Below, piece after piece: positions 44,868-57,587 of a DNA stretch of 64,000 nt. Within the stretch, counting starts at the first letter, position 1; every line of letters begins with the position of its first letter. The stretch is taken from the NCBI GenBank assembly GCA_017354895.1, contig CP071496.1:1178001-1242000 (forward strand), in the 5' to 3' direction. The translations under genes were made by a program, and so were the position numbers. Source of the DNA: Podospora comata. Lineage: Eukaryota > Ascomycota > Sordariomycetes > Sordariales > Podosporaceae. The notes under the pieces were generated by a model. It had not been told where the DNA came from. It saw only the letters and a program-made list of their open reading frames with translations, and searched no databases.

Positions 44868-47556
44868 ACTTGTTGTGTGCCGGCAAGATGGTCGTGTGTG
44901 GTCTAGCGATGTAACCTTAACGTTGGGGCTTTCTTTAGTGAGACATTGGGCTCACGGACACTGCAGAGTGTCGATAGCGTTTGGAGGAAACAACATAATT
45001 GCAATGTTTTGACTCGGTGCACTGAAGCATCACTGTATTGTTGTAGGCATATCTCGTGACCTGGGCAGATATGCATAAGACCGTTGGTGGGTATCGGCAT
45101 ACATGCAGAAAAAAGTACGGCCCACAGCAAAAGGTGAACTATGGATGCCCATCCTGAGGAAGGGGAGTGGGCATCCTTGATGGCAGTCCTCAAGCTGACA
45201 ACGAGATCACAAAGAATCAGTTATATACCCTTCCATCCAAGTGCCACGGGTTCGTACCTCAGTGGCCTGCCCGTTTTATCTGTACCGCTCCCCAGCCATC
45301 AGCTGAACAATCGCGCGACGAATCCGGGAACAACGGGCCAGATGATGACGGTGAGCCTGGTGGCAAACAGGCTGGAAAGAAGGCGAAAAGGGGCCCTGCT
45401 ACTACCCGTCTCACCATCAGGAAGTGGAAGTCGCTAACCCCCAACTACACAGCCTCTCTAGTCTGCCTTGTGAGTTGATATCATTGCTGGCCTCACCTTA
45501 CTGGCACAAGGCGTAGAAAATGCGCAAGGCAGCCATTTCCCCACAGCAGCCCATGGCAGCACGACGGACAGCCATTGGACCTCTACTTACACCCAGATAT
45601 GCAAGGGGACACGCATATCAGCCATTCAGATATTACCCAGAGGCCCGCAGAAGGCAACCTCCAGGAGGCTCCGGGGCGCGTACCACATTCAAACTTGCAT
45701 GAGCCGCAACCTCTCAACCATCTGCACGATAATGACAACGGTAGGCGTCCTAGTCACGTTCACACCCACCATCCGCAGAGACAGCAAACGTGGGGCTGCA
45801 ACAAGGTGTGCGGTGTGGCACCAATGACTAAATCTCGAATCAGAAGCCATGCTGCTAACACGAACGGTGCAGATAAATGCAACATCTTGTCACCGAATTC
45901 CTTGAGGACTCTCCCATCGCACCACTCTCTGTCAAGTGGCTTTCCAGTCCATCGAGACTGCAGAAGCAACAGTCCCCAACTATGCGGACTGCTCAGCCGC
46001 ACTCGAATTTCCAGATTCAATGAGCTCTTGGCTCATCACCAACTGTACATGACACTGGACATATATCCTGCGAGGCTGTAGGTACCTTTTGATCTCGCCT
46101 GCTTACCGACCAGCCAGAGCGTTTGGACCTATCACGGGCTGCCAGGTCTGGCAATTTTTTGCGATTAGTCACTGAACGAATCCTCAGACTTGCCTGCATA
46201 ACAGCACTGCACCGCCGGGCAAGAGATACAATGGCCGATGTCAGTTGGCTGATTTCCATCTTGACGCTCCACTCTCTTCGCGGAGACAGCCGCTGAAGAC
46301 GTATGTCCGGTTTTACAAACAATCCGGGCGCTCCATCTCCAAGACCTCCCTTATGGAGGAGCTTGTTATCATCCATTCGGCTATCTCCCATCCGCCTCTC
46401 TCACGTCGCAAAGCCGCCACCCCCCCTTCCGCCGTTACTGGATCAAATCGAACAAAGCCTTCGATCGCCTTAATTGCTTCGACCGGGTCTCACATGTGGG
46501 GAGAGCTCACTGTTTGTGGATGCCTTCTGGTAAGCCCTGCCAAGGCAATATGCCCTCGTCCAGGAAAGGCATGCAAGTGTCAAGCCAAAGGTGGTTCTTT
46601 TGTTGCCGGCTCGGAGCCATCCGCTATTGCATTAACAAACACGCATGTTGGATGGGTGCTGCGAGCTTTGGTTCCTCGCCGACTTCCTGGAAGAGTTAGC
46701 TCTTCATCATGATTGGAAGATCATGTTGGGTACTTCCAAACGCTCACCGAAGGTCGATCTGACCCTGTGAGCTTGTTGCGGGACATCTAACTAAGCCTTT
46801 AAGCGATACTCAACACAGAAAGGTGTTACGCTATCGTCTTGTTCCCACATTCCTCCCACTGTTAGTCTCGCTGTTCTCCCACATGGCTGGGCAATTTACC
46901 TTTCTTTTTCAAGATTGCTCCGTCATCGGCGTGGCTGCAATCAATAAACGTCCCCTTGAAGCTTGAAACTGGGCTATGGTGACACTGAGGGGACAATGAG
47001 GCTCGCGAACAGCCCCCGCCCAGTATCTTGGGGAGGCAGGGGTTGGGTAGAGACGCAGGAAACGGGCTGCGGGCAACTTTCTTCTACGTCTTTGATGGTG
47101 TGCGTGTCTCAGCCTGCTTGCACCATAGCTCTGCCGTGGTATCAGAGATGTCCGCGATAGGAAACCACGCTTGACATTACTTCCTGCTGCATACATTCCC
47201 GCCTTACCGCGGTGTAGAAGGTGCCCATTGTCGCTTCTCTGGGTGAATGGTCCGTGATCAATGTATTCGTGGCTCAAGATATATGGTCGGCACATTTCCA
47301 GATAGCCACCCACAGGTCTCATCCCCAACTGACTACAGCACGACTACTTTTCCATTCATATACCCTTCCTTACGAAAGAAAGTGGCAAAGGTGGTTCGAG
47401 TCTTCGAGTCCGTCAATATCTATCACTCAGCTATTGGTGGGTTTTCCCTTTTCCTGAATTCTTCTTGACCACAGGCAGCAGATCGTGCTAATAAACATCA
47501 ACAGGTTTCTTCAGGGGTGGTTACCGGTGAACAGGACGGTTCAATCACTATACCAC
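44868..47556. other. 2.7-kb gap without a recognisable gene
   Basis: Open frames up to 168 codons occur, but none has recognisable domains or introns that extend it. The right end is the promoter and leader of the zinc-finger gene, with a possible upstream start at 47485 in the same frame. Confidence 0.4.
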
Positions 47557-48544
47557 ATGGACTACCCTTCTTCCTATCTTCAAAGCCCGGTCTTTGATGG
47601 CCCTGCCTACCAAGATGGCCCTTGGCCTGTCCCAACAAGTGCGAGCATGCAGAGGAGTAGCTCGCAGTCGACAGCCAACACAAACCTCACTTACGCCTCC
47701 AGCCAGTACTCAACCGAGTTATCGTCACTCGGTTCGCCAATAGTCGAGCACAAGGTGTACAGCGAGGGCTGGTCCTCATATCCTCCTCAGCCACAAGACT
47801 CGGGTCCACTTGTCGCCAATGCTGGTGGTCATTTGCACGAAGATAATGTCCCAGCACCATCAGACATGCAAATGCTCGCCCCACCCTACCTGTCATCAGA
47901 ACCCTACCCTGTTGCCAACTATTATGACTACGACACCACTGATCCCTACGACCCCGCGTATGCCGGCGTCCCGTTTGACCCCGACAACTATGGTCAACAA
48001 CAGCTGCCCGCTCAGTCCGTCCAAGATGTCGACACATCATATTCAGTCTCGTAGGTTACTATACCTACCACACACCACCAGACCAGACACCCTCTTGCTA
48101 ACTTTGTTTCTCTGCAGCACCGTCTCGGAAAAGCAAACCTACCCTTGCCTTTCACCTGGCTGCAGCCAGAAAGCCTTCTCCCGCTCGGCCGATCTTGACC
48201 GGCACTACAAACAGGTTCACATAGACGAGGACCAAAGGATCAAGTATCACTGCGACTACAAGAAGTGTCCCCGACACGAGGCGCCTTTTGGCAGGCAGGA
48301 CCACTTCCGAGACCATCTCCGGGATTTCCACAAGGAGGATCTCCTGCGGAGGAGCAAAAGGGAGGATAAGGAATGGTGGGAATCTAGGGCGCCTCGCGCG
48401 GTGTATAACGGGTGGTGGAGATGCAACAAGTGCCTGGTGGTGAGAGTGGACGTTGAGACGGACGGGTATACCTGTCCTGCGTGTGGGAGCTCGTGCGAGA
48501 GCGACAGGACGAGGGTGAGAGAGGCTGCTGCCGGGAGAGGGTAG
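47557..48544 (+). CDS. C2H2 zinc-finger protein with C-terminal zinc ribbon
   Basis: Two exons (47557-48050, 48118-48544; intron with CTAAC branch site) encode 306 aa. The first 165 residues are Tyr/Pro/Ser/Gln-rich and acidic, of the type seen in fungal transcription activators. Then come a C2H2 finger (C-x4-C-x12-H-x4-H in YPCLSPGCSQKAF...) and a second, longer finger (YHCDYKKCPRHEAPFGRQDHFRDHLRDFH). A C-terminal pair of CxxC knuckles (CNKC...CPAC, about 273-298) follows a conserved WWESRxxRAVYNGWWRC. This layout recurs in Pezizomycotina zinc-finger proteins of unknown target. DNA binding is inferred. An in-frame ATG at 47485 would add 24 residues; 47557 is preferred because the protein becomes compositionally uniform there. 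Confidence 0.82.
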
Positions 48545-49148
48545 TGTGGTGGGTGATGATTAGGGGGAGAGGGCTCGGTCCTGTTGATGGCCGATAGTCT
48601 CTGATGTTTTCCCTCCCTCTTATACGACTGGGCTGCATTATTGTCTGGGCCGGGGAGGTTGGTTGCTTTTTATGGTGCCTTGTTTCTTTTGCATTATTTG
48701 CGGGTGGCTTCTGCGACACATTCTTTTCGTGACGACCGGAGCACGGAGTTGGGAGCTTTTTGGTTTGTTCTGTTCTGTTTTTCTGTTCATTCTTTTTCCT
48801 ATATCGATGACGGTCATGATGATGATCAGCAGCAAGAGGCCAGCCGTTCGTTACCTTCCTTTTCGGGATGTGGGGCTTTTTTTGTTTTTTTTTTTTTTGT
48901 TTTTGGCGTTTTCAGGGGCGTCCTTGCTTTTACACGGATCATCGTCAGAGATGGCCGCCACTGGTCTCTTTCAGGCTGAATTGTCAAGGTGGACAATGAG
49001 GATCCTGAGGGTTTGGAGACAAGGAGGCGATGAGCGGCTTCCAGCTCGAGTGAGTAGGCTCACAGGGAGAGAGCCTTTTCTACACGTTTTCAACCACGAA
49101 GAGAGACGCACATGTTGCTGTCCCCTATTGGTGGCCTCACGGCCGTTT
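48545..49148. other. 3' flank of zinc-finger gene, T-rich
   Basis: T-rich 3' sequence with a poly-T run at about 48880-48898. A 230-codon open frame over this region (48663-49355) is composed mainly of T-rich codons and is not supported as a gene. Confidence 0.4.
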
Positions 49149-49187
49149 CAGCCCATCTGCAAAGCAGTTGGTTTTGCAGATGGGCTG
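49149..49187. repeat. Perfect 15-bp inverted repeat (hairpin)
   Basis: CAGCCCATCTGCAAA at 49149-49163 and its exact complement at 49173-49187 flank a 9-nt loop. As RNA on either strand it forms a stable stem. It lies about 600 bp beyond the zinc-finger gene. Function is unknown. Confidence 0.9.
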
Positions 49188-50863
49188 TGTACATTGTATT
49201 TTGTACCAACGTTTGTACGTTATGGGAAACCATACATGGGGAGTTTAAAGAGGATAGATCGAGATCTGGCATTGGGATTGGATGAAATGGCATGGCATGG
49301 GTGGTGGTCGATTTTGGGGTTGAGGAAGATAAGTACTTCCCCGTTGTTTGTATAGGCACATATTTGTCGTCTTTCTTTTCGAGACATGTCGTCGAAAGTG
49401 GATCATGCCGCTGGTTCTTATACTGGGCCTGAGCAAGGGGTGATCTCTTTACCTACCTAGGTAGCCATTGGGCTTCTGGCCTTTGTTTGGTAGAGAACAC
49501 AGAAGAGACTTCCTTTGCAATAATGCACTCGAGTTGGAAATAAGGCTCCGCGCGGCATCTGAAGAACTCGATATCTTTTTTAAAACAGAGCGAGTCGTTG
49601 CATTGGTGGTGGAGTGTTGCGCATGGGGTGTCTCAAACGGACCGAGAATATGGAAACAATGACGATTCATTGATCCAAGGCGTTATCGATATGTAAGATT
49701 TGTGGATCCGCATGGTTGAACATCCCGAATTCGGTGCAGAAAAAGATTTCTGTCCAGAATCGGAGATGAATGAAGGCTCACCATCATTCCTGGCGCCGGC
49801 AGCAGTCAGTTACTGAAAGCATATATACTATCTGCCAATCATCCCCCACCACAGCGCACTTTCTCACTTGGCTGTTCAGTAGTGCTTTTTGTCGCTCCAT
49901 CTCCTATATCCGGCGATATCCGTGACTTATCGCCGTTTTCCTGTGCGTGCTTTTTGGCCAGGCGCCGACCCCACAATTCACGTTGCTGGACAAGGGTTCA
50001 TCGGCGTGTGGGGGGATCGGTCCCCTGTACCGGCGTCTCTCAACCCCGCTTGCCCCGCTCTCTAAGGGTAACATGCGGGAAGAGTTTTATCCTTTTGGTC
50101 AACAAACTCGCGAGCTTGAAGCGCAACCGGTCTCCCGTGTGTCCCGTCCATCCGCCCAAAGTCCACGGCCGACATTCTGCATTGCTGGCTGCTGCTGCTG
50201 CTGCTGAAGATATCTTGCGTGCCTTACTGTATGTACAGGCCTGCCAGACACGGGATGATCAACGGGCGTGCCACTGCCAAATTAAAAAAACATCAGGCTC
50301 TAGGCAGGGTCCCTGCAGCTGGCAGAGCACAAAGGTGTTATCGCTCCCATACATCCCAGAATATACATATATCGTCGATCCGGCAGCTACTGTTCGGTTA
50401 CAGGGCCGTTTTTCGCTTCCCTCACCGTTCTCGCCGCCGTCATCGCTCTCGCGGGCCCTCCCATCCACCACCTTTTAAACCGCAGTGCCTCTCGTGCCTA
50501 TCGCTCAGTGCCGCTCCATCTGTCCAGGACCGACCTTGTGCTACCTTGCCCTACATATCCATCCCGCTGAATACCAGGCGCTCCCAGTCTCGCCGATCTC
50601 CTCTTGTTCCCCTCTGCCGGGCGTCATTGCCGCGGCCCACTCGCGACAGCTCGAAACACCCAATCAAGCCCTCAGCGGCGGCTTCATCCTCGGCTTTCGT
50701 CGCCATTTTGATTTGAAGTGCAGCTCCGACAATCCGACAAGCTGCCACCGCGGGTCGGTCCGGGCGCGAACAAACCCCCCTTCCTGACTAAACCTACCTC
50801 TTTGATACATCGCCCATTTTGCCCCTCTCGACCCCCCTCCCTTCCCCTCCCCTTCTTCTCGCC
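49188..50863. other. Intergenic, isocitrate dehydrogenase promoter and leader
   Basis: No coding sequence is supported. A CTG trinucleotide run occurs near 50190-50206, and a strongly pyrimidine-rich leader (about 50820-50860) directly precedes the start, typical of highly expressed fungal genes. Confidence 0.45.
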
Positions 50864-52520
50864 ATGTCTTCCATCGTCTCCTCGGCCCTCCGTGCCTCTT
50901 TAACTCGTCCCTCCTGCTCGCGTACTGTCTTCACCCCGGTCTCCAACACCGTCCGCATCACTTCGAGAGCCACTCCCGTAACCCTCATCCAGCACTACAG
51001 ACGCACAATGGCTTCCGCCGCTAAGATCAAGGTCAAGAACCCCGTCGTCGAGCTCGACGGCGACGAGATGACCCGTGTCATCTGGCAGGACATCAAGGAC
51101 AAGTTCATCACCCCCTACCTCGACATCGACCTCAAGTACTACGATCTCGGCCTCGAGTACCGCGACCAGACCAACGACCAGGTCACCATCGATGCCGCCG
51201 AGGCCATCAAGAAGTACTCGGTTGGTGTCAAGTGTGCCACCATCACCCCCGATGAAGCCCGCGTGGAGGAGTTCAAGCTGAAGCAGAGTATGTGTTTTTC
51301 TTTTAGAGAGCCCCCTTGAGATGATGTGCCTTATATATCTGTCATGCCCTGGGGGGGCCGGTGGGAAACTCTATATCACAATAGAGTTTGCCTCGGCCCG
51401 CGGGAACCATGCCAAAAAACATGCCTCCAGAAAACAAGATTTCGGTTCGGCTGACGGTAACCCTTTTTTTTTTTTGCTTCTGATAGTGTGGCTCTCCCCC
51501 AACGGCACCATCCGCAACGCCCTCGGCGGTACCGTCTTCCGTGAGCCCATTGTCATTCCCCGTGTCCCCCGTCTGGTTCCCGGATGGAAGAAACCCATCA
51601 TCATTGGCCGCCACGCCTTTGGCGACCAGTACCGGGCCAAGGACTTCGTCGCCCCCGGCCCCGGCAAGCTCAGCATGGTCTACACCCCTGAGGGTGGTGA
51701 GCCCCAGGAGATCGAGGTGTACAAGTTCCAGGGTGGCGGCGGTGTCGCCCAGACCCAGTACAACACTGACGAGTCCATCACCGGTTTCGCCCACGCCTCT
51801 TTCAAGCTCGCCATTGACAAGGGCCTCCCCCTATACATGAGCACCAAGAACACCATTCTCAAGAAGTACGATGGTCGCTTCAAGGACATCTTCCAGGAGC
51901 TCTACGACACCCAGTACAAGGAGGCTTTCGAGGCCAAGGGTATCTGGTATGAACACCGTCTCATCGACGACATGGTCGCTCAGATGATCAAGAGCAGCGG
52001 TGGTTACATCATGGCTCTCAAGAGTGAGTTTTGGCAGCCATTGGGACCCTGAAAAGGCCACCGACCGAACAAAGAAAACTGACATGATTTTCTAGACTAC
52101 GATGGTGACGTCCAGTCCGACATTGTCGCTCAGGGCTTCGGCTCCCTCGGTCTCATGACCTCCGTTCTCATCACCCCCGATGGCAAGACCTTCGAGTCTG
52201 AGGCTGCCCACGGCACCGTCACCCGCCACTACCGTGAGCACCAAAAGGGCCGTGAGACCTCCACCAACCCCATCGCCTCCATCTTTGCCTGGACCCGCGG
52301 TCTCATCCAGCGTGGCAAGCTCGACGACACCCCTGAGGTCGTTGCCTTTGCCGAGGCTCTCGAGAAGGCCTGCATTGACACCGTCGACGTTGATGGCATC
52401 ATGACCAAGGATCTTGCCCTTGCCTGCGGCAAGACTGGCCGTGAGGACTACGTCACCACCTCCGAGTACATGGTCGCCGTTGAGAGAAGACTCAAGCAGA
52501 GCCTGAAGGAGAAGCTCTAA
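50864..52520 (+). CDS. IDP1: NADP-dependent isocitrate dehydrogenase (mitochondrial form)
   Basis: Three exons (50864-51287, 51487-52023, 52096-52520) encode 461 aa. It oxidatively decarboxylates isocitrate to 2-oxoglutarate, making NADPH. The mature enzyme begins near [30 protein letters not shown], the TxR substrate loop, [20 protein letters not shown] (metal-binding Asp) and [12 protein letters not shown] (coenzyme) are all present. Residues 1-48 form an Arg/Ser-rich mitochondrial targeting peptide. A second in-frame ATG (51008, MASAAKIKV) sits right at the mature start and could give a cytosolic form. Such alternative starts are known for fungal idpA genes. The C-terminus EKL is not a canonical PTS1. 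Strong codon bias toward C-ending codons suggests high expression. Intron 1 is long (199 nt) and carries a hairpin. Confidence 0.96.
51366..51389. repeat. Hairpin in IDP1 intron 1
   Basis: A perfect 9-bp stem (AAACTCTAT / ATAGAGTTT) with a 6-nt loop lies in the middle of a 199-nt intron, while the window's other introns are mostly near 60 nt. It would fold in the pre-mRNA; whether it affects splicing is unknown. Confidence 0.7.
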
Positions 52521-53383
52521 GCGATCACGATAATCAAACAAACAGAAAAAGCCCGATGGTCAAAAAGTGGCGCAAACGTTACGAGGAAGGCTGTCCCAAG
52601 CCCGCCGCGGAGGAAGACGAGAGCAGGGTTGCATCCACGTTGTCACCAGTAAGCCATAACTAGGTTGGCTGAACAACAACCATAGAGGATAGAAAACATG
52701 AGATTTTCGCCTCGATAAACTGGGGGGAAAAAAGAGGATGGTCATCATGACATGTCTTTTGAGTTTGATGCTACAGCACAAACAGGCACATGTTGTTTTC
52801 CTTGTTTGGGAGTAGGTAACCAGATTTATCACCAAATCGGGACGCCAACTTCAGATGTATATTACCGAGTTGGGATCTACAGTACACTACAGGCTCCCTG
52901 TATATAAATGAGCACTTGAAGACAACAATCTGCACATATGTGATGTATTGCCTGTACTCTGACCATGATCCACGCATTGAAATTGAACACAGAGAAAGAC
53001 ACCCATCGTTTCTAAGCCTTTTATTAACTTTGCGCATACGTTGCCACGATCTCTATTTTCCCCAACTCCCGTAATGCACTGTCGCGTTTCCCAGTGAAAA
53101 GAATTCCAGGAGCAAAATAGCATAGTTTACATGATTCGCCCTCCCACCCCATACGCCCCGACGACTGATTATCATCCTATCTCACCCCGTTGCCCGATGA
53201 ATCAAGCTGATTCTAATAGAGCCTGAGTGTCAAAAGTCCCAATGAGAAACGTATGCTTGGTGATTTCCTGCTGATGATAGCGGTAAGATCACTGCAAAGA
53301 AACAGTGAAGAAAAGAGGTCAAGTTTTTCCCTGAGAACGAACTCCTTTAAAAAAGACAAGGTAAGAACAATCCGATGCCCTCC
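52521..53383. other. Intergenic between convergent IDP1 and IEC3 genes
   Basis: 3' UTRs of two convergent genes; nothing else is recognised. Confidence 0.4.
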
Positions 53384-54942
53384 TCAGTCATCAACCTCTT
53401 TCCTATACACCACCGACTCCCCATCGCCCGATCCACCACTCTTCCTTGACCTCTTCGTTGACTCGCTGGGCGTCGCCGCACCGGCATCTGTCCCACCGCC
53501 CTCGCTCTTACGCTTCTTCTTGGTCGGCCGGCTGGACCCCCCCTTAGGTCTATACCCCGGATCATCATCCGCCACCCTCTTCCTCTTGCCGGCGGCACCG
53601 CCAGTGCCCTTCCCACCACCGGAAGCAAGAGTAGGCGAAGCAAGAATGCTCGCCGCCTCGCTCATCTCCAAATCATCACCGCTGAGCTCATCTTCGACAG
53701 CAGCAAGCCTATCCGCCGTGGCCCTCCTGGCGGACGCGCCCTGGCGCTTGGTGCGAGCTGCTGCCGGGTCGCTCTTGCTCGCGGTACCGCCCCCAGAACC
53801 CTTCGCACCGCCGGAAGCAAGACTAGCCTGCAAGGCATCATAGCGTTTCAACGCCTCTTTCGGGCCCCAGATTTCACCACCACCGTGCTCGTATTCGTAA
53901 GCGGCGAGCTTCTCGGCCGCGGCCTTCCTCGCAGCCTGGGCCTGGCGCTTAGCGCGAGCGGCTGGGTCGTTCCGGACTTTACCACCGCGGGAGCCGGGGC
54001 CGCCTCTCGAACCTGGACCTCCGCCGCGGCCGCCTCGGGTAGAGGAGGCGGAGCTCGGGACGGCAATGACGGAGTCGTCGGCGCCGTTTCTGGAGTGGTC
54101 GTCCTTGTCCTTGGTGCTGTCCTTGTCGGCGCCAGTATGGTGCTCTGTGTCTTGGAGGAAGGTGTTGGGCGCGTTTTTACGCAGCCAGTTGTGCACGGAT
54201 ACGGGGTTTCGAAGGGCGTAGTCGCGGGAGGTCTTCTCGCGGGAAGCGGCCGTCTCATCGGGGTGGGCTAGGGGAGCGATGGTGGGGAGCTGGTTGGTGT
54301 CGTCGAAGAGGCGGAGGTCGAGCTCGTAGAGGTAGTTATCTACATCGTCTGCGGTGAGGAAGGAGGGGGGATGGGGGGCGCCCTGGAGGGGGTCGACAGG
54401 GGAATCTCGGCCTGCTTGGAGATCGGAGACGAGGTCTGGGAAGTGTTCTGCAGCGGCAGCGTAAGGGATGTGTGGGACCTCGCGGAGGAGCTTCTGGAAG
54501 GATTTGGCGGGTTTGGGGCATCGGTTTGGCGTTGATGGTCTGTCCATGTCGAGGTGGAGAGCGTCGTCATCGACTGGGGAGTCCACGCTAAGGTCAAATC
54601 GCTTCTCGGGCGGAATCTGGGCCGAGTTGTTGACATCTAGAAGGGTATCGAGCAGCCGACTTTTGAATGATGATGTTAGCAGGTGTGTACCAAATGGAGA
54701 TGGACCTAAGTTGGCTGGACCAGCCATGTTGCTTACTCGTTTTGGATCGCGAGCCTCTTGGCCGTCGCCAGCGCCTTCTGCTCCATCATGTGAAGATCCT
54801 CGTTGGCCTTCATCTTGTCATCGAAAACGATGCGCATCTTGCGATACTTCTTCTTCCATGACCGATATGATGGCTTTTCGCTGGTGGTTCTGACATTGTG
54901 GCCATCGTCCTCGTCCTTGATCCTGCGCGCATCGGCCTCCAT
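53384..54942 (-). CDS. IEC3: INO80 chromatin-remodelling complex subunit IEC3
   Basis: Two exons (54737-54942, 53384-54659; 77-nt intron with CTAAC) encode 493 aa. The N-terminal domain matches the Pfam IEC3 family. PSYRSWKKKYRKMRIVFDDKMKAN forms a basic helix, then a TAKRLAIQN coiled helix runs across the splice site into RLLDTLLDVNNS. A conserved middle section (about 125-210) includes LTADDVDNYLYELDLR and PVSVHNWLRKN. The C-terminal half is a basic, disordered tail. It carries an RGG-rich block (GGRGGGPGSRGG) and two related DPAARxKRQ...ARRAxAxxLAA repeats, each followed by a Gly/Ser linker, then clusters of KR. IEC3 is a fungus-specific subunit first defined in fission yeast Ino80. A nuclear location is expected from the basic clusters. 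Confidence 0.85.
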
Positions 54943-55438
54943 CGCTGCTTCTGGAGGCGTGTCCCGCCGGCAATCGTGGTGTTGGTAATTCGTGCAGAAT
55001 GAAGTTCACGGAAGAAGACCGATTGAGAATATAGGTGCAAGCCAACCGGGTTGTGCGCCTGGCGTGTGGATCCGCGAAAGTCAAAAAAGCAGCAAGGCAG
55101 GTGAGCTTGTTGTCGTTTTTGGTGATGTGCTCTCTGGGCCTGGAGTTTGGACGCTTCGCAGTTGGAACTTGGATGGCGCGTTTTGCCCTTTGACAGCCAA
55201 ATCCCCGAAGGTATAGTGACTTGAAATGGCGGGCGCAAACCGTTAAATGGGGCGTGCGTTTGAAGTACCGGTACTTGCGAGGCGGCACAGCTCCAGCCCA
55301 ATCAGATCTTAATCAATCCCTGGTAGCATTTTCGAAATCTCAAAACCTCGCTCTCAAGACACCACCCGTCCCTCACATATTCACTTCTTCGCTCAGCCGC
55401 CTCGAGACCGAAACCTAGAGAGCCACTGGCAGTAGTAT
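54943..55438. other. Divergent promoter region IEC3/MYG1
   Basis: A 496-bp bidirectional promoter between two conserved nuclear or mitochondrial genes. No further feature is recognised. Confidence 0.5.
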
Positions 55439-56521
55439 ATGCTTCGCAACTTTATTCTAAAAATGACCGAGAACGCAGCGAAACGCCTCAAAACGGACAG
55501 TGGAGTGGTTGCCATTGGCACTCACAACGGTCACTTCCACGCTGATGAGGCCCTCGCAGTTTACATGCTGCGCAAGCACATCCCAACCTACGCCAACGCC
55601 AAGCTGGTCCGCACCCGTGATTCCAAGCTTCTCAACGAGTGTGACATCGTCGTCGACGTCGGCGGCGAGTATGAGCCCGCCCGCCACCGCTACGACCACC
55701 ATCAGCGCAGTTTTTCCACCACCTTCCCCGAGCGGGCCACCAAGCTGAGCAGTGCTGGTTTGGTCTACATGCACTTTGGCAAGCAGATCATCGCCCGCCG
55801 TCTCAGTCAGCCCGAGGAGAGCGAGCAAGTTGGGCTCGTGTGGAATAAGATCTATCAGAGCTTTGTTGAGGCCCTCGATGCCCACGACAACGGCATCAGC
55901 GCCTACGATGCTGCCGGTCTTGCTGCCGCTGGTTTGGAAAAGAAGTTTTCGGACGGTGGTTTCACTCTCGGCGCCATGGTTGGCAGACTGAACCCCAACT
56001 GGAACGACCCAATCCCCGAAGACCCCGTCGCCGCCCAAGCAGCTGAGGACCAGCGCTTCGAGCTTGCCAGCCAGCGCATTGGCGAGGAGTTTGACCGCGG
56101 CCTGGACTACTTCACCTCGGCCTGGTTGCCTGCTAGAGAGGTCGTTGCAGAGGCTTTCGCGGCGCGAAACGAGTTCGACGCTGGCGGCCGCATCATGGTC
56201 CTCAAGAAGCAGTCTGCCCCCTGGAAAGATCATCTTTACACCCTCGAGGAGCAGAACCCCGAGGCCGGCAAGGTTCTTTACGTTTTGTACCCCGAGAAGC
56301 CCACCCCCGGCGCCAAGTGGAGGATCCAGTGTGTACCCGAGACCAAGGACTCGTTCCAGAGCCGGAAGCCATTGCCTGAGGCCTGGAGGGGCTTCCGCGA
56401 TGAGGAGCTTGACGGCATCACTGGTGTGCCAGGCTCTGTCTTTGTGCATGCCGCTGGTTTCATCGGCGGCAACAAGACCTTTGACGGTGCTCTTGCCATG
56501 GCCCAGAAAGCTCTTCTATGA
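55439..56521 (+). CDS. MYG1: MYG1 family 3'-5' RNA exonuclease
   Basis: A single exon encodes 360 aa, the normal length for the family. The DHH-type metal centre is visible: GTHNGHFHADEALA (about 27-40), DIVVDVGGEY (about 70) and RYDHHQRSF (about 84-92), the DHH signature itself. MYG1 in animals and yeast is a nucleo-mitochondrial exonuclease that trims RNA and couples ribosome and mitochondrial maturation. Two candidate starts exist: 55439 (MLRNFILKM, a short hydrophobic and basic lead) and 55463 (MTENAAKRLKT). The first could favour mitochondrial import and the second nuclear location, so leaky scanning might produce both. The C-terminal part has GAKWRIQCVP and VFVHAAGFIGG typical of the family. 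Confidence 0.95.
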   Translation: MLRNFILKMTENAAKRLKTDSGVVAIGTHNGHFHADEALAVYMLRKHIPTYANAKLVRTRDSKLLNECDIVVDVGGEYEPARHRYDHHQRSFSTTFPERATKLSSAGLVYMHFGKQIIARRLSQPEESEQVGLVWNKIYQSFVEALDAHDNGISAYDAAGLAAAGLEKKFSDGGFTLGAMVGRLNPNWNDPIPEDPVAAQAAEDQRFELASQRIGEEFDRGLDYFTSAWLPAREVVAEAFAARNEFDAGGRIMVLKKQSAPWKDHLYTLEEQNPEAGKVLYVLYPEKPTPGAKWRIQCVPETKDSFQSRKPLPEAWRGFRDEELDGITGVPGSVFVHAAGFIGGNKTFDGALAMAQKALL

Positions 56522-57490
<969 letters not shown>

Positions 57491-57587
57491 CTCTCTCTTT
57501 CTTCATCTTTCTGCCTTCGGTTTTCCCCCCTTTGTCCATACCCCTTCTCTGGCCATCCTTGGGAGTAATCACGTACAAATTGTGTGT

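Noticed and set aside
45141-46712. Several open frames of 98-168 codons
   Set aside because: No conserved domain, overlapping alternatives in several frames, and no start context or introns that favour one of them.
48663-49355. 230-codon open frame with many hydrophobic residues
   Set aside because: It arises from T-rich 3' flanking DNA including a poly-T run; the hydrophobicity reflects TTT/CTT codons, and no family resemblance is seen.
49882-50716. Overlapping open frames of 165-198 codons upstream of IDP1
   Set aside because: They follow the pyrimidine-rich leader and CTG run and show no family signal; best explained as promoter and 5' UTR.
55457-56449. 330-codon open frame antisense to MYG1
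   Set aside because: Shadow produced by GC-rich codon use of the real gene; MYG1 motifs prove the plus strand.
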